Shown here: positions 20,520 through 29,061 of the stretch, in pieces
Numbering within the stretch: position 1 is the stretch's first letter
How the letters are laid out: every line of letters starts with the position of its first letter
Source of the DNA: an uncultured Collinsella sp.
GTDB taxonomy: Bacteria; Actinomycetota; Coriobacteriia; Coriobacteriales; Coriobacteriaceae
DNA: 64,000 nucleotides
Direction of reading: 5' to 3'
Assembly: GCA_900540945.1 (NCBI GenBank)
Contig: UQHQ01000003.1
Span: 51,940-115,939, forward strand
The notes under the pieces: model-generated
What the model was told of the DNA's origin: nothing
Databases searched by the model: none
Seen by the model: only the letters and a program-made list of their open reading frames with translations
Position numbers and translations under genes: made by a program

Positions 20520-20936
20520 ATGCTTGAAAGTGGCAAATCGATGCCTTCGGTTGATGCTTGGCTGCGCGAAGCCAAGGCCGATGTTTCGGCGGCTGATTGT
20601 GGGATGTACCTGACACACAACGGCGTGGTGCGTGCGACGCCTAAGTCCGAGGTGCGTGGGGTCGAGACAGATGGTGTGGCGCCTGGACATAAGGTGGGCG
20701 GCATGGTGTTCGGCTTCGATGCCGATAAGGTGCAGGCCGCTATCGAGGCGACGCGCACGATGCCGGGTATCGGCTATGTGCGTGTGTGGCTGGCGAGTGG
20801 CGAGCTTACCGTGGGCGACGACATCATGCTCGTGCTCATTGGCGGGGACATTCGCCCGCATGTCGTCGATGCGCTGCAGGCGCTCGTCGGTACCATCAAA
20901 AATGAGTGTGTGAGCGAGGTCGAGCGCGAGGCGTAA
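20520..20936 (+). CDS. MoaE-like protein
   Basis: 138 residues. The layout (AWLREAKADVSAADCGMYLTHNGVVRATPK, later IGYVRVWLASGELTVGDDIMLVLIGGD, VVDALQALVGTIKNECVSEVE) follows molybdopterin synthase catalytic subunit MoaE, whose C-terminal region binds MoaD. Similarity is partial, and no moaA, moaC or moaD lies in the window, so molybdopterin synthesis is a tentative assignment. AAAGGAG at 20508-20514 favours the second of two adjacent ATG codons (20520). Confidence 0.6.
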   Translation: MLESGKSMPSVDAWLREAKADVSAADCGMYLTHNGVVRATPKSEVRGVETDGVAPGHKVGGMVFGFDADKVQAAIEATRTMPGIGYVRVWLASGELTVGDDIMLVLIGGDIRPHVVDALQALVGTIKNECVSEVEREA

Positions 20937-20960
20937 GGCCGGCAGCAGCACTCGCCAACA

Positions 20961-21002
20961 AAAAGCCCGCTGGCAGTTCAATCAGTCTGCCAGTGGGCTT
21001 TT
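20961..21002. terminator. Bidirectional terminator
   Basis: AAAAGCCCGCTGGCAG (20961-20976) pairs with CTGCCAGTGGGCTTTT (20987-21002), giving A/T tracts at both ends. It separates the convergent MoaE-like (+) and CmpB-like (-) genes. Confidence 0.9.
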
Positions 21003-21035
21003 CTGTGCGTTGAAAAATCTCGGCATTGCGTGGCG

Positions 21036-22265
21036 CTACACGCGCGTCGCATCCTTGGGGCTCATGGTCATACTCTGGAAGCGGTTCTCCATGTAGTCGT
21101 TATCAAAATACTTGCCGTAGAACTGCGCGACGGGAATATCCGGCTCCGTGCCGTTGACGCGCTGGTACCAGTAGTCGAGCGACTGCAGCGTCATGACGCC
21201 GTCGACCAGCATAATGACGGTAAAGATGACGGTAGCCGAGTAGCGACTCTTCCACGGAATCATGTTGATGAGCTTGAGCAGCCTCGGCAGCAGCAGCTTG
21301 ATCCAGATAAGGCCACCCAGGCCCCACAGGCAGGCAAAGCCCGTGCAGGTGCGTCCGCCCGTAAGGACGGCGAGTGGATCGGGCATGCCAAAGAGCTTCA
21401 TATGCGAGTAGCTCCACGAGACCACACCGAACGAGGTTTGCATAAACCAGCCCACGAACACCTCAAAGCTCGCGCCGAGCACAGCGCTTACCAGGAAAAT
21501 GATGATGGGGTTCTTTTTATAGAAGCGGTTGAGCACCATGGTCATGAGTACGGCGCCAAAGCCATAGATGGGGCTGAAGGGACCAAACAGCATGCCGGCG
21601 CGGTCCTGGTAGACGCCTGGGTCGTCGACCGTCATGTGCCAGATGTCCTCGGCGATCAGGCCGAGCACGCAGCAGACGAGGAATACCCAGAACAGGTTGA
21701 AGTAGTTGAGCTTGATGTAGCCCTCGCCGGTTTCATCGCGGCCGAGCATGCCCTCGGCGGCGGCGTCGCGGTCGAGCATCTCCTGCAGGCGGCGCTGCAG
21801 TTCGCGCTCCTGGCGAAGCGTAGGATCGACGGTGGCTGAAAGCGCGATGAGGATACCGAGCTGAATCGCGGGACGAAGCAAGAAGAGCCCGATGCCCTGG
21901 AGCATCACGTCGACCAAAAGCTCGACGACGGTAAATGCGATAAGGATATAGGACAGGCGTGCGGCGTTGCGGCGCTGGTTCTTAATGAGGTCAAGGCCAA
22001 AGATGATCAAGATGACCGCGCTCGCCGCCGAGAGCATGATGCCGGCGACGATAAGGCCGACCGCGACGAGCGTGTTGTCGCCGAGTTTGGCGGCGGCGTT
22101 GCCGTTGATGAGCGCGGTGATGACCTGCCACATAAAGGCGGCGACCGACGGGAGCGTGCCCACGCCGGACAGGATGCACAGGACGGCATACACCTTAATG
22201 ATGAGGGGGATCTTCTTGACCTCCGTGGCGCTGGGGACGCCGGGGTCGAGTTCGTTTCGATCCAT
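21036..22265 (-). CDS. CmpB-like multipass membrane protein (putative ABC type IV permease family)
   Basis: 409 residues. Four hydrophobic helices lie in the first ~145 residues. A charged segment follows (PTLRQERELQRRLQEMLDRD). The second multi-helix half contains FGPFSPIYGFGAVLMTMVLN and GASFEVFVGWFMQ..FGVVSWSYS, the pattern of the CmpB/YxiO-like 'putative ABC-transporter type IV' family found in Firmicutes and Coriobacteria. No ATPase partner is adjacent and the function is unknown. AGAAAGG precedes the ATG at 22265. The 297-nt gap to purF has a TATAAT at 22516-22521 but no matching -35, and nothing else that I can name. Confidence 0.72.
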   Translation of the reverse strand: MDRNELDPGVPSATEVKKIPLIIKVYAVLCILSGVGTLPSVAAFMWQVITALINGNAAAKLGDNTLVAVGLIVAGIMLSAASAVILIIFGLDLIKNQRRNAARLSYILIAFTVVELLVDVMLQGIGLFLLRPAIQLGILIALSATVDPTLRQERELQRRLQEMLDRDAAAEGMLGRDETGEGYIKLNYFNLFWVFLVCCVLGLIAEDIWHMTVDDPGVYQDRAGMLFGPFSPIYGFGAVLMTMVLNRFYKKNPIIIFLVSAVLGASFEVFVGWFMQTSFGVVSWSYSHMKLFGMPDPLAVLTGGRTCTGFACLWGLGGLIWIKLLLPRLLKLINMIPWKSRYSATVIFTVIMLVDGVMTLQSLDYWYQRVNGTEPDIPVAQFYGKYFDNDYMENRFQSMTMSPKDATRV

Positions 22266-22562
22266 ACAGAACCTTTCTCGTTTTGTCCTAGGTTACAAGG
22301 ATACGCCGCCGACCTGCTAAAAGACAGGACGAACGTCCCAATTGCAGCAATGTAAGCCCTAACGGTAGGCGAGACGCGTCGCGACGGAAGCATACAGGAT
22401 CGTTGTCCCCGCGGGCGGGTTTCCCAATAAAATGTTTGGTCGCAAAACTGATTATAAGCTCGGTGGGCTTTTAAAAAGCGCTGCTCATGCGCGGGAGTGC
22501 TTGTCTTGCCGTGCGTATAATAGGGCAGGTAACGCCAAATAACGAGGCTCTGAGGGGATGCC

Positions 22563-24233
22563 ATGTCTCAAGAAACCATCCGCGCGGCCGAGCGTGCCAC
22601 GGGACAGGTGACGACCATGTCGACGTATGATCCGGACTCCGACCAGCTGCATGAGGAATGCGGCATCTTTGGTGTGTGGGCACCCGATCGCGATGTGGCT
22701 CGACTGACGTACTTTGGTCTGCGCGCGTTGCAGCATCGCGGCCAGGAATCAGCGGGAATCGCCGTGGGCGATGGCGGCACGGTTATGGTTCGTAAAGACC
22801 TGGGACTGCTCGATCGCGTGTTCTCCAACGCTGACCTGTCGACGCTCTCCGGCCAGCTGGCCGTGGGCCACGTGCGCTATGGCACCGCCGGCGCCAAGAG
22901 TTGGGAAGCCTCGCAGCCGCATCTTTCTACCATCAACAGCGTCATCATCGCGCTTGCTCACAACGGCACTCTGGTCAACACCGACGAGCTGCGCCGTCAG
23001 CTGATCGAGCTGGGCGTGCCGTTCCTCTCCAATTCGGATTCCGAGGTCGCGACCAAGCTTATCGGCTACTTTACCCAGCGTACGGGCCACCTGCGCGAGG
23101 GCATTCGCAAGACCATGGAGCTCGTGCGCGGCGGCTACGCCATGACGCTCATCAACGAGCAGGCACTCTACGCTTTCCGCGACCCGCACGGCATTCGTCC
23201 GCTGGTGCTGGGCAAGCTCGTGGACGAGGGCCTGGACCAGGCCGACGCAGCTTCTGTTTCGCAGCTGCCCTCGCAAGACGGAGCCTCGACGGCCGACTCC
23301 GCCGTCCATATCACGCGCGCCGGCGGCTGGGTCGTTGCCTCCGAGACGTGCGCACTCGATATCGTGGGTGCCGAGTATGTCCGTGATGTCCGTCCCGGCG
23401 AGATCTTGCGCATCAGCGCCGAGGGCCTGGTGTCCGAGCAGGGTGTGCCCGCAGCCGAAGAGCCCGCCAACTGCATCTTTGAGCAGGTCTACTTTGCCCG
23501 CCCCGACTCCATCATGAACGGCAAGAGCGTCTACGCCTGCCGTTACGACATGGGTCGTCAGCTGGCACACGAAGAGCCCGTCGAGGCCGATCTGGTCATC
23601 GGCGTGCCCGACTCCGGTCTGCCGCCCGCGGAGGGCTATTCGCACGAGAGCGGCATTCCCTTTGGCGAGGGCCTCATCAAGAATCGCTATGTGGGCCGTA
23701 CGTTTATCGAGCCCACGCAGGAGCTGCGCGCCATGGGCGTGCGCATGAAGCTCAACCCGCTGCGTGACAACATCGAGGGCAAGCGCCTGGTCGTGATCGA
23801 CGACTCCATCGTACGCGGCACCACCATGGTGCAGCTCGTCAAGATGCTGCGCAATGCCGGCGCCAAGGAGATTCACATCCGCATCAACTCGCCCGAGGTC
23901 ATCTGGCCGTGCTTCTACGGTATCGATACCGACGTGCAGTCGCAGCTCATCAGCGCCAACAAGACGGTCGAGGAGATCTGCAAGTATATCGGCGCCGACT
24001 CGCTGGCCTTCCTTTCGGTTGAGGGCCTGCTGAAGGTCATGCCCAAGGGCGGCTACTGCGATGCGTGCTTTACCGGCCGTTATCCCGTGGCGATTCCCGA
24101 GAGCTTTGGCCGCGACAAGTTTATGGAGGGCTTTAAGCCCCGCAACCTGGATAAGCCGCTGCACTTTGACGATGACGCCGTGGTCGAGAAATACGACGAC
24201 CGCAGCTGGGAAGAGAAGCACGGCGAGGCTTAA
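22563..24233 (+). CDS. purF: Amidophosphoribosyltransferase
   Basis: First enzyme of purine synthesis: PRPP plus glutamine gives phosphoribosylamine. 556 residues. The Ntn-hydrolase nucleophile is Cys33 in EECGIFG, so a propeptide of up to 32 residues must be removed (14 if translation starts at Met19, but GAGGGG favours ATG 22563). The PRPP loop is VVIDDSIVRGTT. Cys residues in PANCIFEQ, IWPCFYG and GGYCDACF match the four ligands of the [4Fe-4S] cluster in Bacillus-type PurF. purM follows 156 nt later. Confidence 0.96.
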   Translation: MSQETIRAAERATGQVTTMSTYDPDSDQLHEECGIFGVWAPDRDVARLTYFGLRALQHRGQESAGIAVGDGGTVMVRKDLGLLDRVFSNADLSTLSGQLAVGHVRYGTAGAKSWEASQPHLSTINSVIIALAHNGTLVNTDELRRQLIELGVPFLSNSDSEVATKLIGYFTQRTGHLREGIRKTMELVRGGYAMTLINEQALYAFRDPHGIRPLVLGKLVDEGLDQADAASVSQLPSQDGASTADSAVHITRAGGWVVASETCALDIVGAEYVRDVRPGEILRISAEGLVSEQGVPAAEEPANCIFEQVYFARPDSIMNGKSVYACRYDMGRQLAHEEPVEADLVIGVPDSGLPPAEGYSHESGIPFGEGLIKNRYVGRTFIEPTQELRAMGVRMKLNPLRDNIEGKRLVVIDDSIVRGTTMVQLVKMLRNAGAKEIHIRINSPEVIWPCFYGIDTDVQSQLISANKTVEEICKYIGADSLAFLSVEGLLKVMPKGGYCDACFTGRYPVAIPESFGRDKFMEGFKPRNLDKPLHFDDDAVVEKYDDRSWEEKHGEA

Positions 24234-24275
24234 AACCTGCCATTTGGGGACAGGTTTATTTTGATAGGTTTTACC
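24232..24275. repeat. REP-like hairpin after purF
   Basis: AAAACCT at the purF stop pairs with AGGTTTT around CATTTGGGGACAGGTTTATT. The same GGGGACAGGTTTATTTTG text forms the arms of the composite repeat at 46189-46388. The remaining gap to purM contains a GCGCGC(G)/GCGCGC hairpin near 24295-24325. Confidence 0.65.
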
Positions 24276-24389
24276 TGCTGTTTTGTTGATTGAGCGGCGC
24301 GCGTTGTCAGGATGCGCGCCGAAATGAACGCAACTATGAGCACCGTTTGGCGCCCGGGCGGCAGACGGTAGTGGGAGAGGAAGGCTCAG

Positions 24390-25493
24390 ATGAGCGACAG
24401 CAAGCATGTGACGTATGAGGATGCCGGCGTCGATACCGCCGAGGGCGGTCGCGCCGTCGACGCTATTAAGCAAATGGTTAAGGACACCAACCGCCCCGAG
24501 GTCATCGGCGGTATCGGTGGCTTTGGTGGCCTGTTCTCGGCCGCCGCACTTAAGGATATGGAAGACCCGATCCTGATCAGCGGTACCGACGGCGTAGGCA
24601 CCAAGCTCGTGCTCGCCCAGATCATGGACCGTCACGAGACGGTGGGCCAGGACCTGGTCGCCATGTGCGTTAACGACATTTTGGCTTCGGGCGCCGAGCC
24701 GCTGTTCTTCCTGGACTACGTTGCCATCGGCCACATTGAGGCCGAGCACATGGCAAAGATCATCAAGGGCGTGGCCGATGGCTGCAAGCTCGCGGGCTGC
24801 GCGCTCGTGGGCGGCGAGATGGCCGAGCATCCCGGCGTCATGGCTCCTGCCGACTACGACCTTGCCGGATTTACCGTGGGCGTCGTCGACCGTCCCAAGA
24901 TGCTCGACCCCGCGAACGTCCGCCCCGGCGATGTCATCCTGGGCCTGCCCTCCACCGGCGTGCATTCCAACGGCTACTCGCTCGTGCGTAAGGTCATCGG
25001 TGTTGACGGCATCAAGCCGGGCACGCCCGAGGCCGCCGCTAAGGCCGAGGAGCTGAGCCGTCCGCTCGAGGAGCTCGGCGGTGCTTCGCTGGCCGACGCC
25101 CTGCTGGCCCCCACGCGCATCTACGTCAAGCCGATTCTGGAGCTGCTGCGCAATGGCGCCAACGTTCATGCCATTGCCCACATCACCGGCGGCGGTATTA
25201 CCGAGAACCTCAACCGCGCGCTTGCCGACGACGTCGACGCTGTGGTCACCCGCAACGGCGCCGAGATGGGCTGGGATGTTCCGCCCGTCATCACCTACGT
25301 GTCGCGTCAGGCCGAGCTCGCGCCCAACGAGGCATGCAAGACCTTCAACATGGGCGTCGGCCTGTGCCTGATCGTCGCCCCCGAGGACGAGGCTGCCGTG
25401 ACCGAGGCCCTGGTTGCGCTGGGCGAGAAGCCGTTCCGCGTGGGCGAGTGTGTCGAGGGTTCCGGTAAGGTCGTGTACTCCGATGAGCGCTAA
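24390..25493 (+). CDS. purM: Phosphoribosylformylglycinamidine cyclo-ligase (AIR synthetase)
   Basis: 367 residues. ATP-dependent ring closure giving AIR. It starts YEDAGVDTAEGGRAVDAIK; the ATP/metal loop SGTDGVGTKL, VNDILASGAEPLFFLDY and GGEMAEHPGVMAP are conserved, and LPSTGVHSNGYSLVRKV and AHITGGGITENL complete the family pattern. GAGAGGAAGG precedes ATG 24390. The last 11 nt overlap purN. Confidence 0.96.
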   Translation: MSDSKHVTYEDAGVDTAEGGRAVDAIKQMVKDTNRPEVIGGIGGFGGLFSAAALKDMEDPILISGTDGVGTKLVLAQIMDRHETVGQDLVAMCVNDILASGAEPLFFLDYVAIGHIEAEHMAKIIKGVADGCKLAGCALVGGEMAEHPGVMAPADYDLAGFTVGVVDRPKMLDPANVRPGDVILGLPSTGVHSNGYSLVRKVIGVDGIKPGTPEAAAKAEELSRPLEELGGASLADALLAPTRIYVKPILELLRNGANVHAIAHITGGGITENLNRALADDVDAVVTRNGAEMGWDVPPVITYVSRQAELAPNEACKTFNMGVGLCLIVAPEDEAAVTEALVALGEKPFRVGECVEGSGKVVYSDER

Positions 25494-26184
25494 CGAGCAG
25501 ATGGCTGCCGCCGAGGGCCTGGACTTTGTGCCCTATACCCGCCCGACTGGCACCGATACGGCTGAGCCGCTCAAGATCGGTGTGCTTATCAGCGGCTCCG
25601 GCACCAATCTGCAGGCGCTGATCGACCTGATCGCCGCGGATAAGCTCAATGCCTCGATTGAGCTCGTGGTGTCGAGCCGTCCTTCGGCCAAGGGTCTGCA
25701 GCGTGCCGAGCGTGCGGGTATCCAGACGCTTACGCTGTCCAAGGATGTCTATGCCGACCCCATCGCCGCCGACGAGATCATCGCGCACGAGCTGCTCGAG
25801 CGCGGCTGCGAATATGTGGTCATGGCCGGTTACATGCGCATGGTGCACACGCCGCTGCTGGCGGCGTTTCCCAACCGCGTGGTCAACTTGCATCCGGCGC
25901 TGCTGCCGAGCTTTACCGGCGCGCATGCGATCGACGATGCCTTTGCGCGCGGCGTCAAGGTAACCGGTGTGACCGTGCATTTTGCCAACGAGATCTACGA
26001 CAACGGCCCCATCATCGCCCAGCGCGCGCTGGCCGTTGAGGAAGGCTGGGATGTCGATACGCTCGAGGAGCACATCCACGCGATTGAGCACGTGCTGTAT
26101 CCCGAGGTCGTGCAGATGCTCGCCGACGGTCGCGTTCACGTGCTGGAGAGCGGCAAGGTCGCAATTGATGCGCCGCGCGGCTAG
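25483..26184 (+). CDS. purN: Phosphoribosylglycinamide formyltransferase
   Basis: 233 residues. Transfers formyl from 10-formyl-THF to GAR. IGVLISGSGTNLQALIDL, MAGYMRMV, catalytic HPALLPSFTGAHAI and the DNGPIIAQ segment are present. An N-terminal extension of about 25 residues precedes the core. ATG 25483 overlaps the end of purM, implying coupling; ATG 25501 is a shorter alternative. The open frame back to 25414 lies in purM and is rejected. Confidence 0.94.
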   Translation: MSANEQMAAAEGLDFVPYTRPTGTDTAEPLKIGVLISGSGTNLQALIDLIAADKLNASIELVVSSRPSAKGLQRAERAGIQTLTLSKDVYADPIAADEIIAHELLERGCEYVVMAGYMRMVHTPLLAAFPNRVVNLHPALLPSFTGAHAIDDAFARGVKVTGVTVHFANEIYDNGPIIAQRALAVEEGWDVDTLEEHIHAIEHVLYPEVVQMLADGRVHVLESGKVAIDAPRG

Positions 26185-26215
26185 TGGCGCACAGTACAAT
26201 TTAGCCGAGTAGTCA

Positions 26216-26260
26216 GGGTGGTCATTGGCGCCAAGGCGCAAGTGGCCATCCTTTGTTTTA
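26216..26260 (+). terminator. Terminator after purMN
   Basis: GGTGGTCATTGGCGC (about 26218-26232) pairs imperfectly with GCGCAAGTGGCCATCC (26236-26251), followed by TTTGTTTT. Confidence 0.8.
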
Positions 26261-26265
26261 GGTAA

Positions 26266-26315
26266 TCACCTGCGACGCTCTTCAATGACTAGTCGTTAAA
26301 GAACGTCGCAGGTGA
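26266..26315. repeat. 50-bp near-perfect palindrome upstream of the PTS IIA gene
   Basis: TCACCTGCGACG... is matched by ...CGTCGCAGGTGA; 22 of 25 bases pair, with ACTAGT at the centre. It lies 21 nt before ATG 26337 and includes the approach to the ribosome-binding site. It could be an operator, an RNA hairpin limiting translation, or a mobile palindrome. Confidence 0.7.
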
Positions 26316-26336
26316 CAAGGTGAGAGAGGTGGGCCC

Positions 26337-26801
26337 ATGGCGGATAACGAAGCATTGTTTACGCCTGAGCTGGTGTTTTTTGATTGGGAGTGCGCGACGC
26401 CGGATGAGGTGTTTGCGCGGCTCGAGGACGAGCTTGCACCTCGCGGCTACATTGCGCCCGGTTGGCTCGATGCCGTCCGCACGCGCGAGGATGCCTATCC
26501 CACGGGTCTTGCCATGCCGGCGGCCAACATCGCCATCCCGCACACCGATCCGGGGTTCGTGGCTAAGCCCTATATCGCGGTGGTGAAGCCCGCGGCGCCC
26601 GTGGTGTTCAGCGCAATGGCGGGCATGGGTGCCCCCGTGCCGGCGCAGATCATCATCAATCTGGGCATCGCCGAGCCGGGCGGCCAGGTCGAGGCCCTGC
26701 AATCGCTTATGAATATCTTTATGGATGCCGACGCCGCAGCCGATGTGCTCGGCCAGACCACATGCCAGGGCATGGTCGACGCCATCCGTCGCCACTTTTA
26801 G
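26337..26801 (+). CDS. Orphan PTS component IIA, fructose/galactitol family
   Basis: 154-residue soluble phosphocarrier of the PTS EIIA type 2 fold. The phospho-accepting His69 is in NIAIPHTDP, and the N-terminal LARLEDEL..GYIAPGWLDAVRTREDAYPTGLAM pattern is typical of GatA-like proteins. There is no IIB or IIC beside it; the mannose-family PTS at 13.6 kb lacks a IIA but belongs to a different family, so a partnership is not expected. It could be a regulatory or stand-alone IIA. Confidence 0.88.
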   Translation: MADNEALFTPELVFFDWECATPDEVFARLEDELAPRGYIAPGWLDAVRTREDAYPTGLAMPAANIAIPHTDPGFVAKPYIAVVKPAAPVVFSAMAGMGAPVPAQIIINLGIAEPGGQVEALQSLMNIFMDADAAADVLGQTTCQGMVDAIRRHF

Positions 26802-26807
26802 GGCCGG

Positions 26808-26925
26808 CACTTGGGGACTGTTCCTAACTGCCGGCAGAAAAGGAATGTCCCTAACTGCCGGCTGCCAGAGCTGTCCCCTTTGCACCAAAATGGTGCAGAT
26901 TAACTTGTCCACCATGTGCCAGGTG
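26808..26925. repeat. Cluster of REP-like hairpins
   Basis: GCCGGCA/TGCCGGC pairs around CTTGGGGACTGTTCCTAAC, then GCCGGCAG/CTGCCGGC around AAAAGGAATGTCCCTAA. After that comes CTGTCCCCTTTGCACC with GGTGCAGA and a further TTGTCCACC. Three variants of the (G)GGACAG/CTGTCCC signature lie within 120 nt between IIA and the foldase gene. Confidence 0.65.
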
Positions 26926-26988
26926 TGTCGCGGGGGCCGCATTGTGACACAATGGCGTTTGTTCGATTCGTGATGCGAAAGGCCAACT

Positions 26989-28209
26989 ATGGCAAACAAG
27001 AAAAAGAACTCCGAGGCCGCGCCGACGCCCGAGCAGCAGGCTCGCGCTGCCTCCAGCTCTCGTAAGAAGCAGCGCAAGACGTACGTGTCTAAGACCGTCA
27101 AGATCGTCCTGGTGGTTATCGGCGTGCTGGCAATGCTGCTTTCCGTCTCGGCCATGGCATGCTCCGGTCTCATGTCGCAGGCAGAGGATACCTCGAGCTA
27201 CAAGCTTACCGGCGGTGTCGCCGCCACCATCAACGGTACCAACCTCACCGAGGACACCGTGACCAAGCAGATCATGAGCATGCGCACGTCCTACGGTTAC
27301 ACCAAGGACAAGGACTGGGCGCAGTATCTGGTCGACAACGACCTGACGCCCAAAAAGTACCGCAAGCAGCTCATCGATTCCTACACGCAGCAGATTCTGC
27401 TCCAGCAGGCGCAGAAGGAAAACGGCGTGACGGTGTCGGACGAGGAGGTCGAGAAGGCATGGAAGGACGCGTGCAAGAGCGCGGGCGGTGCCAAGACCTT
27501 TAAGAAGACCCTTAAGACCTACGGCTATACCGAGGACACCTACAAGGACTCGCTCAAGGAGAGCCTGGCACAGCAAAAGCTCAAGGATGCCGTGGCACCC
27601 ACCAGCAAGCCCAAGGACAGCGAGATCGTCGATTACATCAACGAGAACCTGTCTAACTACAACGATGCCCGCCGCTCGTCGAATATCCTGATCAAGGTTG
27701 ATTCCGACGCATCCGACGAGGACAAGGCCGCCGCCAAGGCCAAGGCACAGGAGTGCCTGGACAAGATTAACTCCGGCGAGCTGAGCTTTGAGGACGCCGT
27801 GAAGCAGTATTCCGACGACACCGGCTCCAAGGAGAAGAAGGGCGATGTGGGTTGGGATAAGCTCACCACCTTCGTCGACAGCTACCAGACGGCGCTCGAG
27901 GGGCTCAACAAGGGCGATGTGAGCGACGTGATCGAGTCGACGTACGGTTACCACGTCATCAAGTGCACCGACTACTTCCATGTCGATAGCCAGGTCGATG
28001 ACATCAAGCAGGTACCCAAGGACATCAAGAAGTATGTCTCTAACGTGGTGAAGACGCAGGCGGCCAGCACTGCATACAGCGAGTGGCTGGAGCAGTACAA
28101 GAAGGACGCCGACATTACCGTCAACCCCATGCCCAAGGACGTACCCTATAACGTGAGTCTAAAGGGCGTCACCAAGAGCTCGACCGACAATTCGTCGACG
28201 ACTGAGTAA
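26989..28209 (+). CDS. Parvulin-type peptidyl-prolyl isomerase (PrsA/SurA-like foldase)
   Basis: 406 residues. A basic cytoplasmic N-terminus (~38) is followed by a membrane helix or signal (about 40-62, IVLVVIGVLAMLLSVSAMAC). AMAC could be a weak lipobox, so it may be a lipoprotein. A SurA-N-like chaperone region covers about 80-215 (INGTNLTEDTVTKQIM...). The PPIC domain covers about 220-345 (SSNILIKVDS...GDVGWDKL...YGYHVIKCTDYF). It helps extracellular protein folding at the membrane surface, plausibly including the LAxTG proteins. GCGAAAGG precedes ATG 26989. Confidence 0.9.
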   Translation: MANKKKNSEAAPTPEQQARAASSSRKKQRKTYVSKTVKIVLVVIGVLAMLLSVSAMACSGLMSQAEDTSSYKLTGGVAATINGTNLTEDTVTKQIMSMRTSYGYTKDKDWAQYLVDNDLTPKKYRKQLIDSYTQQILLQQAQKENGVTVSDEEVEKAWKDACKSAGGAKTFKKTLKTYGYTEDTYKDSLKESLAQQKLKDAVAPTSKPKDSEIVDYINENLSNYNDARRSSNILIKVDSDASDEDKAAAKAKAQECLDKINSGELSFEDAVKQYSDDTGSKEKKGDVGWDKLTTFVDSYQTALEGLNKGDVSDVIESTYGYHVIKCTDYFHVDSQVDDIKQVPKDIKKYVSNVVKTQAASTAYSEWLEQYKKDADITVNPMPKDVPYNVSLKGVTKSSTDNSSTTE

Positions 28210-28263
28210 TCATGGGACGGTGCTCGCGCGAGTGTCGCCCACACTATTGAGGAGGATTTGCAG

Positions 28264-28707
28264 ATGACCAACGAAGAGCTGCAGAAGGAAATGATTGCGG
28301 CCATGAAGGCCAAGGACAAGGTTCGCCTGTCTATCATTCGCCAGGTCAAGGCCGAGGTGAAGAATATCGAGGTTAACGAGCGCCGCGACGTGACCGAGGA
28401 AGACGTCAACAGCATGATCAAGCGTCTGATTAAGCAGACGAGCGAGACGCTGGAGATGTCCATTAAGGCCGGTACCGACCAGGAGCGTACCGACAACCTG
28501 ACCGAGCAGGTCAAGATTCTGGAGAGCCTGCTGCCCGCGCAGGTTTCGGGCGAGGAGCTCGAGGCTCTGATCGAGCAGGTCATCGCTGAGCTGGGCGCCA
28601 CGTCCAAGAAGCAGATGGGCCAGGTCATGGGAGCACTCGGCAAGGCCACCGGTGGCAATTTCGATAAGCCTGCCGCGGCAAAGATCGTCGGCGCCAAACT
28701 TGCGTAA
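28264..28707 (+). CDS. yqeY: GatB/YqeY-family protein
   Basis: 147 residues, helical. The sequence MTNEELQKEMIAAMKAKDKVRLSIIRQVKAEVKN.. and the C-terminal SKKQMGQVMGALG..GNFDKPAAAKIV match YqeY, related to the tRNA-binding tail domain of the GatB amidotransferase subunit; the cellular role is unclear. GGAGG at 28251-28255 sets ATG 28264, and TTG 28258 is too close. It is 54 nt after the foldase. Confidence 0.93.
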   Translation: MTNEELQKEMIAAMKAKDKVRLSIIRQVKAEVKNIEVNERRDVTEEDVNSMIKRLIKQTSETLEMSIKAGTDQERTDNLTEQVKILESLLPAQVSGEELEALIEQVIAELGATSKKQMGQVMGALGKATGGNFDKPAAAKIVGAKLA

Positions 28708-28711
28708 TTTG

Positions 28712-28860
28712 TTACGCGGTTTTACCAAACCGCGTAACGGCTCGACGCTGCAAACCCGTACACGCGGCAAGGTGACGTGAAATGAAAGGGCGCAGACCTT
28801 ATGGTCGCGCCCTTGAAATTGAACGTCAGATTGCCGCGTGTACGGGTTTTCGCTGACTTA
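28712..28860 (-). repeat. 149-nt structured element, copy 2
   Basis: Reverse-strand copy of the element at 5408-5556. Its ends are TAAGTCAGCGAAA (reverse of 28848-28860) and GCAGCGTCGAG...ACGCGGTTT-GGTA-AAACCGCGT (reverse of 28712-28751). Length 149 and core length 96 (28752-28847) are the same. The core arms are different (ACCCGTACACGCGG..), yet the mismatch CAATCTG opposite CACCTTG sits at almost the same place. It begins 4 nt after the yqeY stop. The rest of the gap (28861-29061) contains a GGGGACAGACTTAAATGAG fragment of the REP family and no gene. Confidence 0.8.
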
Positions 28861-29061
28861 TGCTCAACAAGGGCGGTTGTATTATTTTCGGGCCTGATGA
28901 AGGGCACCTCCCCTGGCTGGTCGTTGGGTGCTCATTGGGGACAGACTTAAATGAGTGGGTTAAAGGTTGCGGGTTCTTTACGGGAATGTAGTGTGGGCTG
29001 CGGAAACGTGGTTCTTTCCGTAAAATAGAGCAATTCGTGTAAACGCAGGGAAGGGACATTC

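Noticed and set aside
22501..22521. purF promoter TTGTCT with TATAAT
   Set aside because: The spacing is 9 nt, too short for a sigma-70-type promoter; only the -10-like hexamer can be noted.
26337..26801. Missing IIA of the mannose PTS at 13.6 kb
   Set aside because: The orphan IIA belongs to the fructose/galactitol fold family, not the mannose IIA family, and is 11 kb away.
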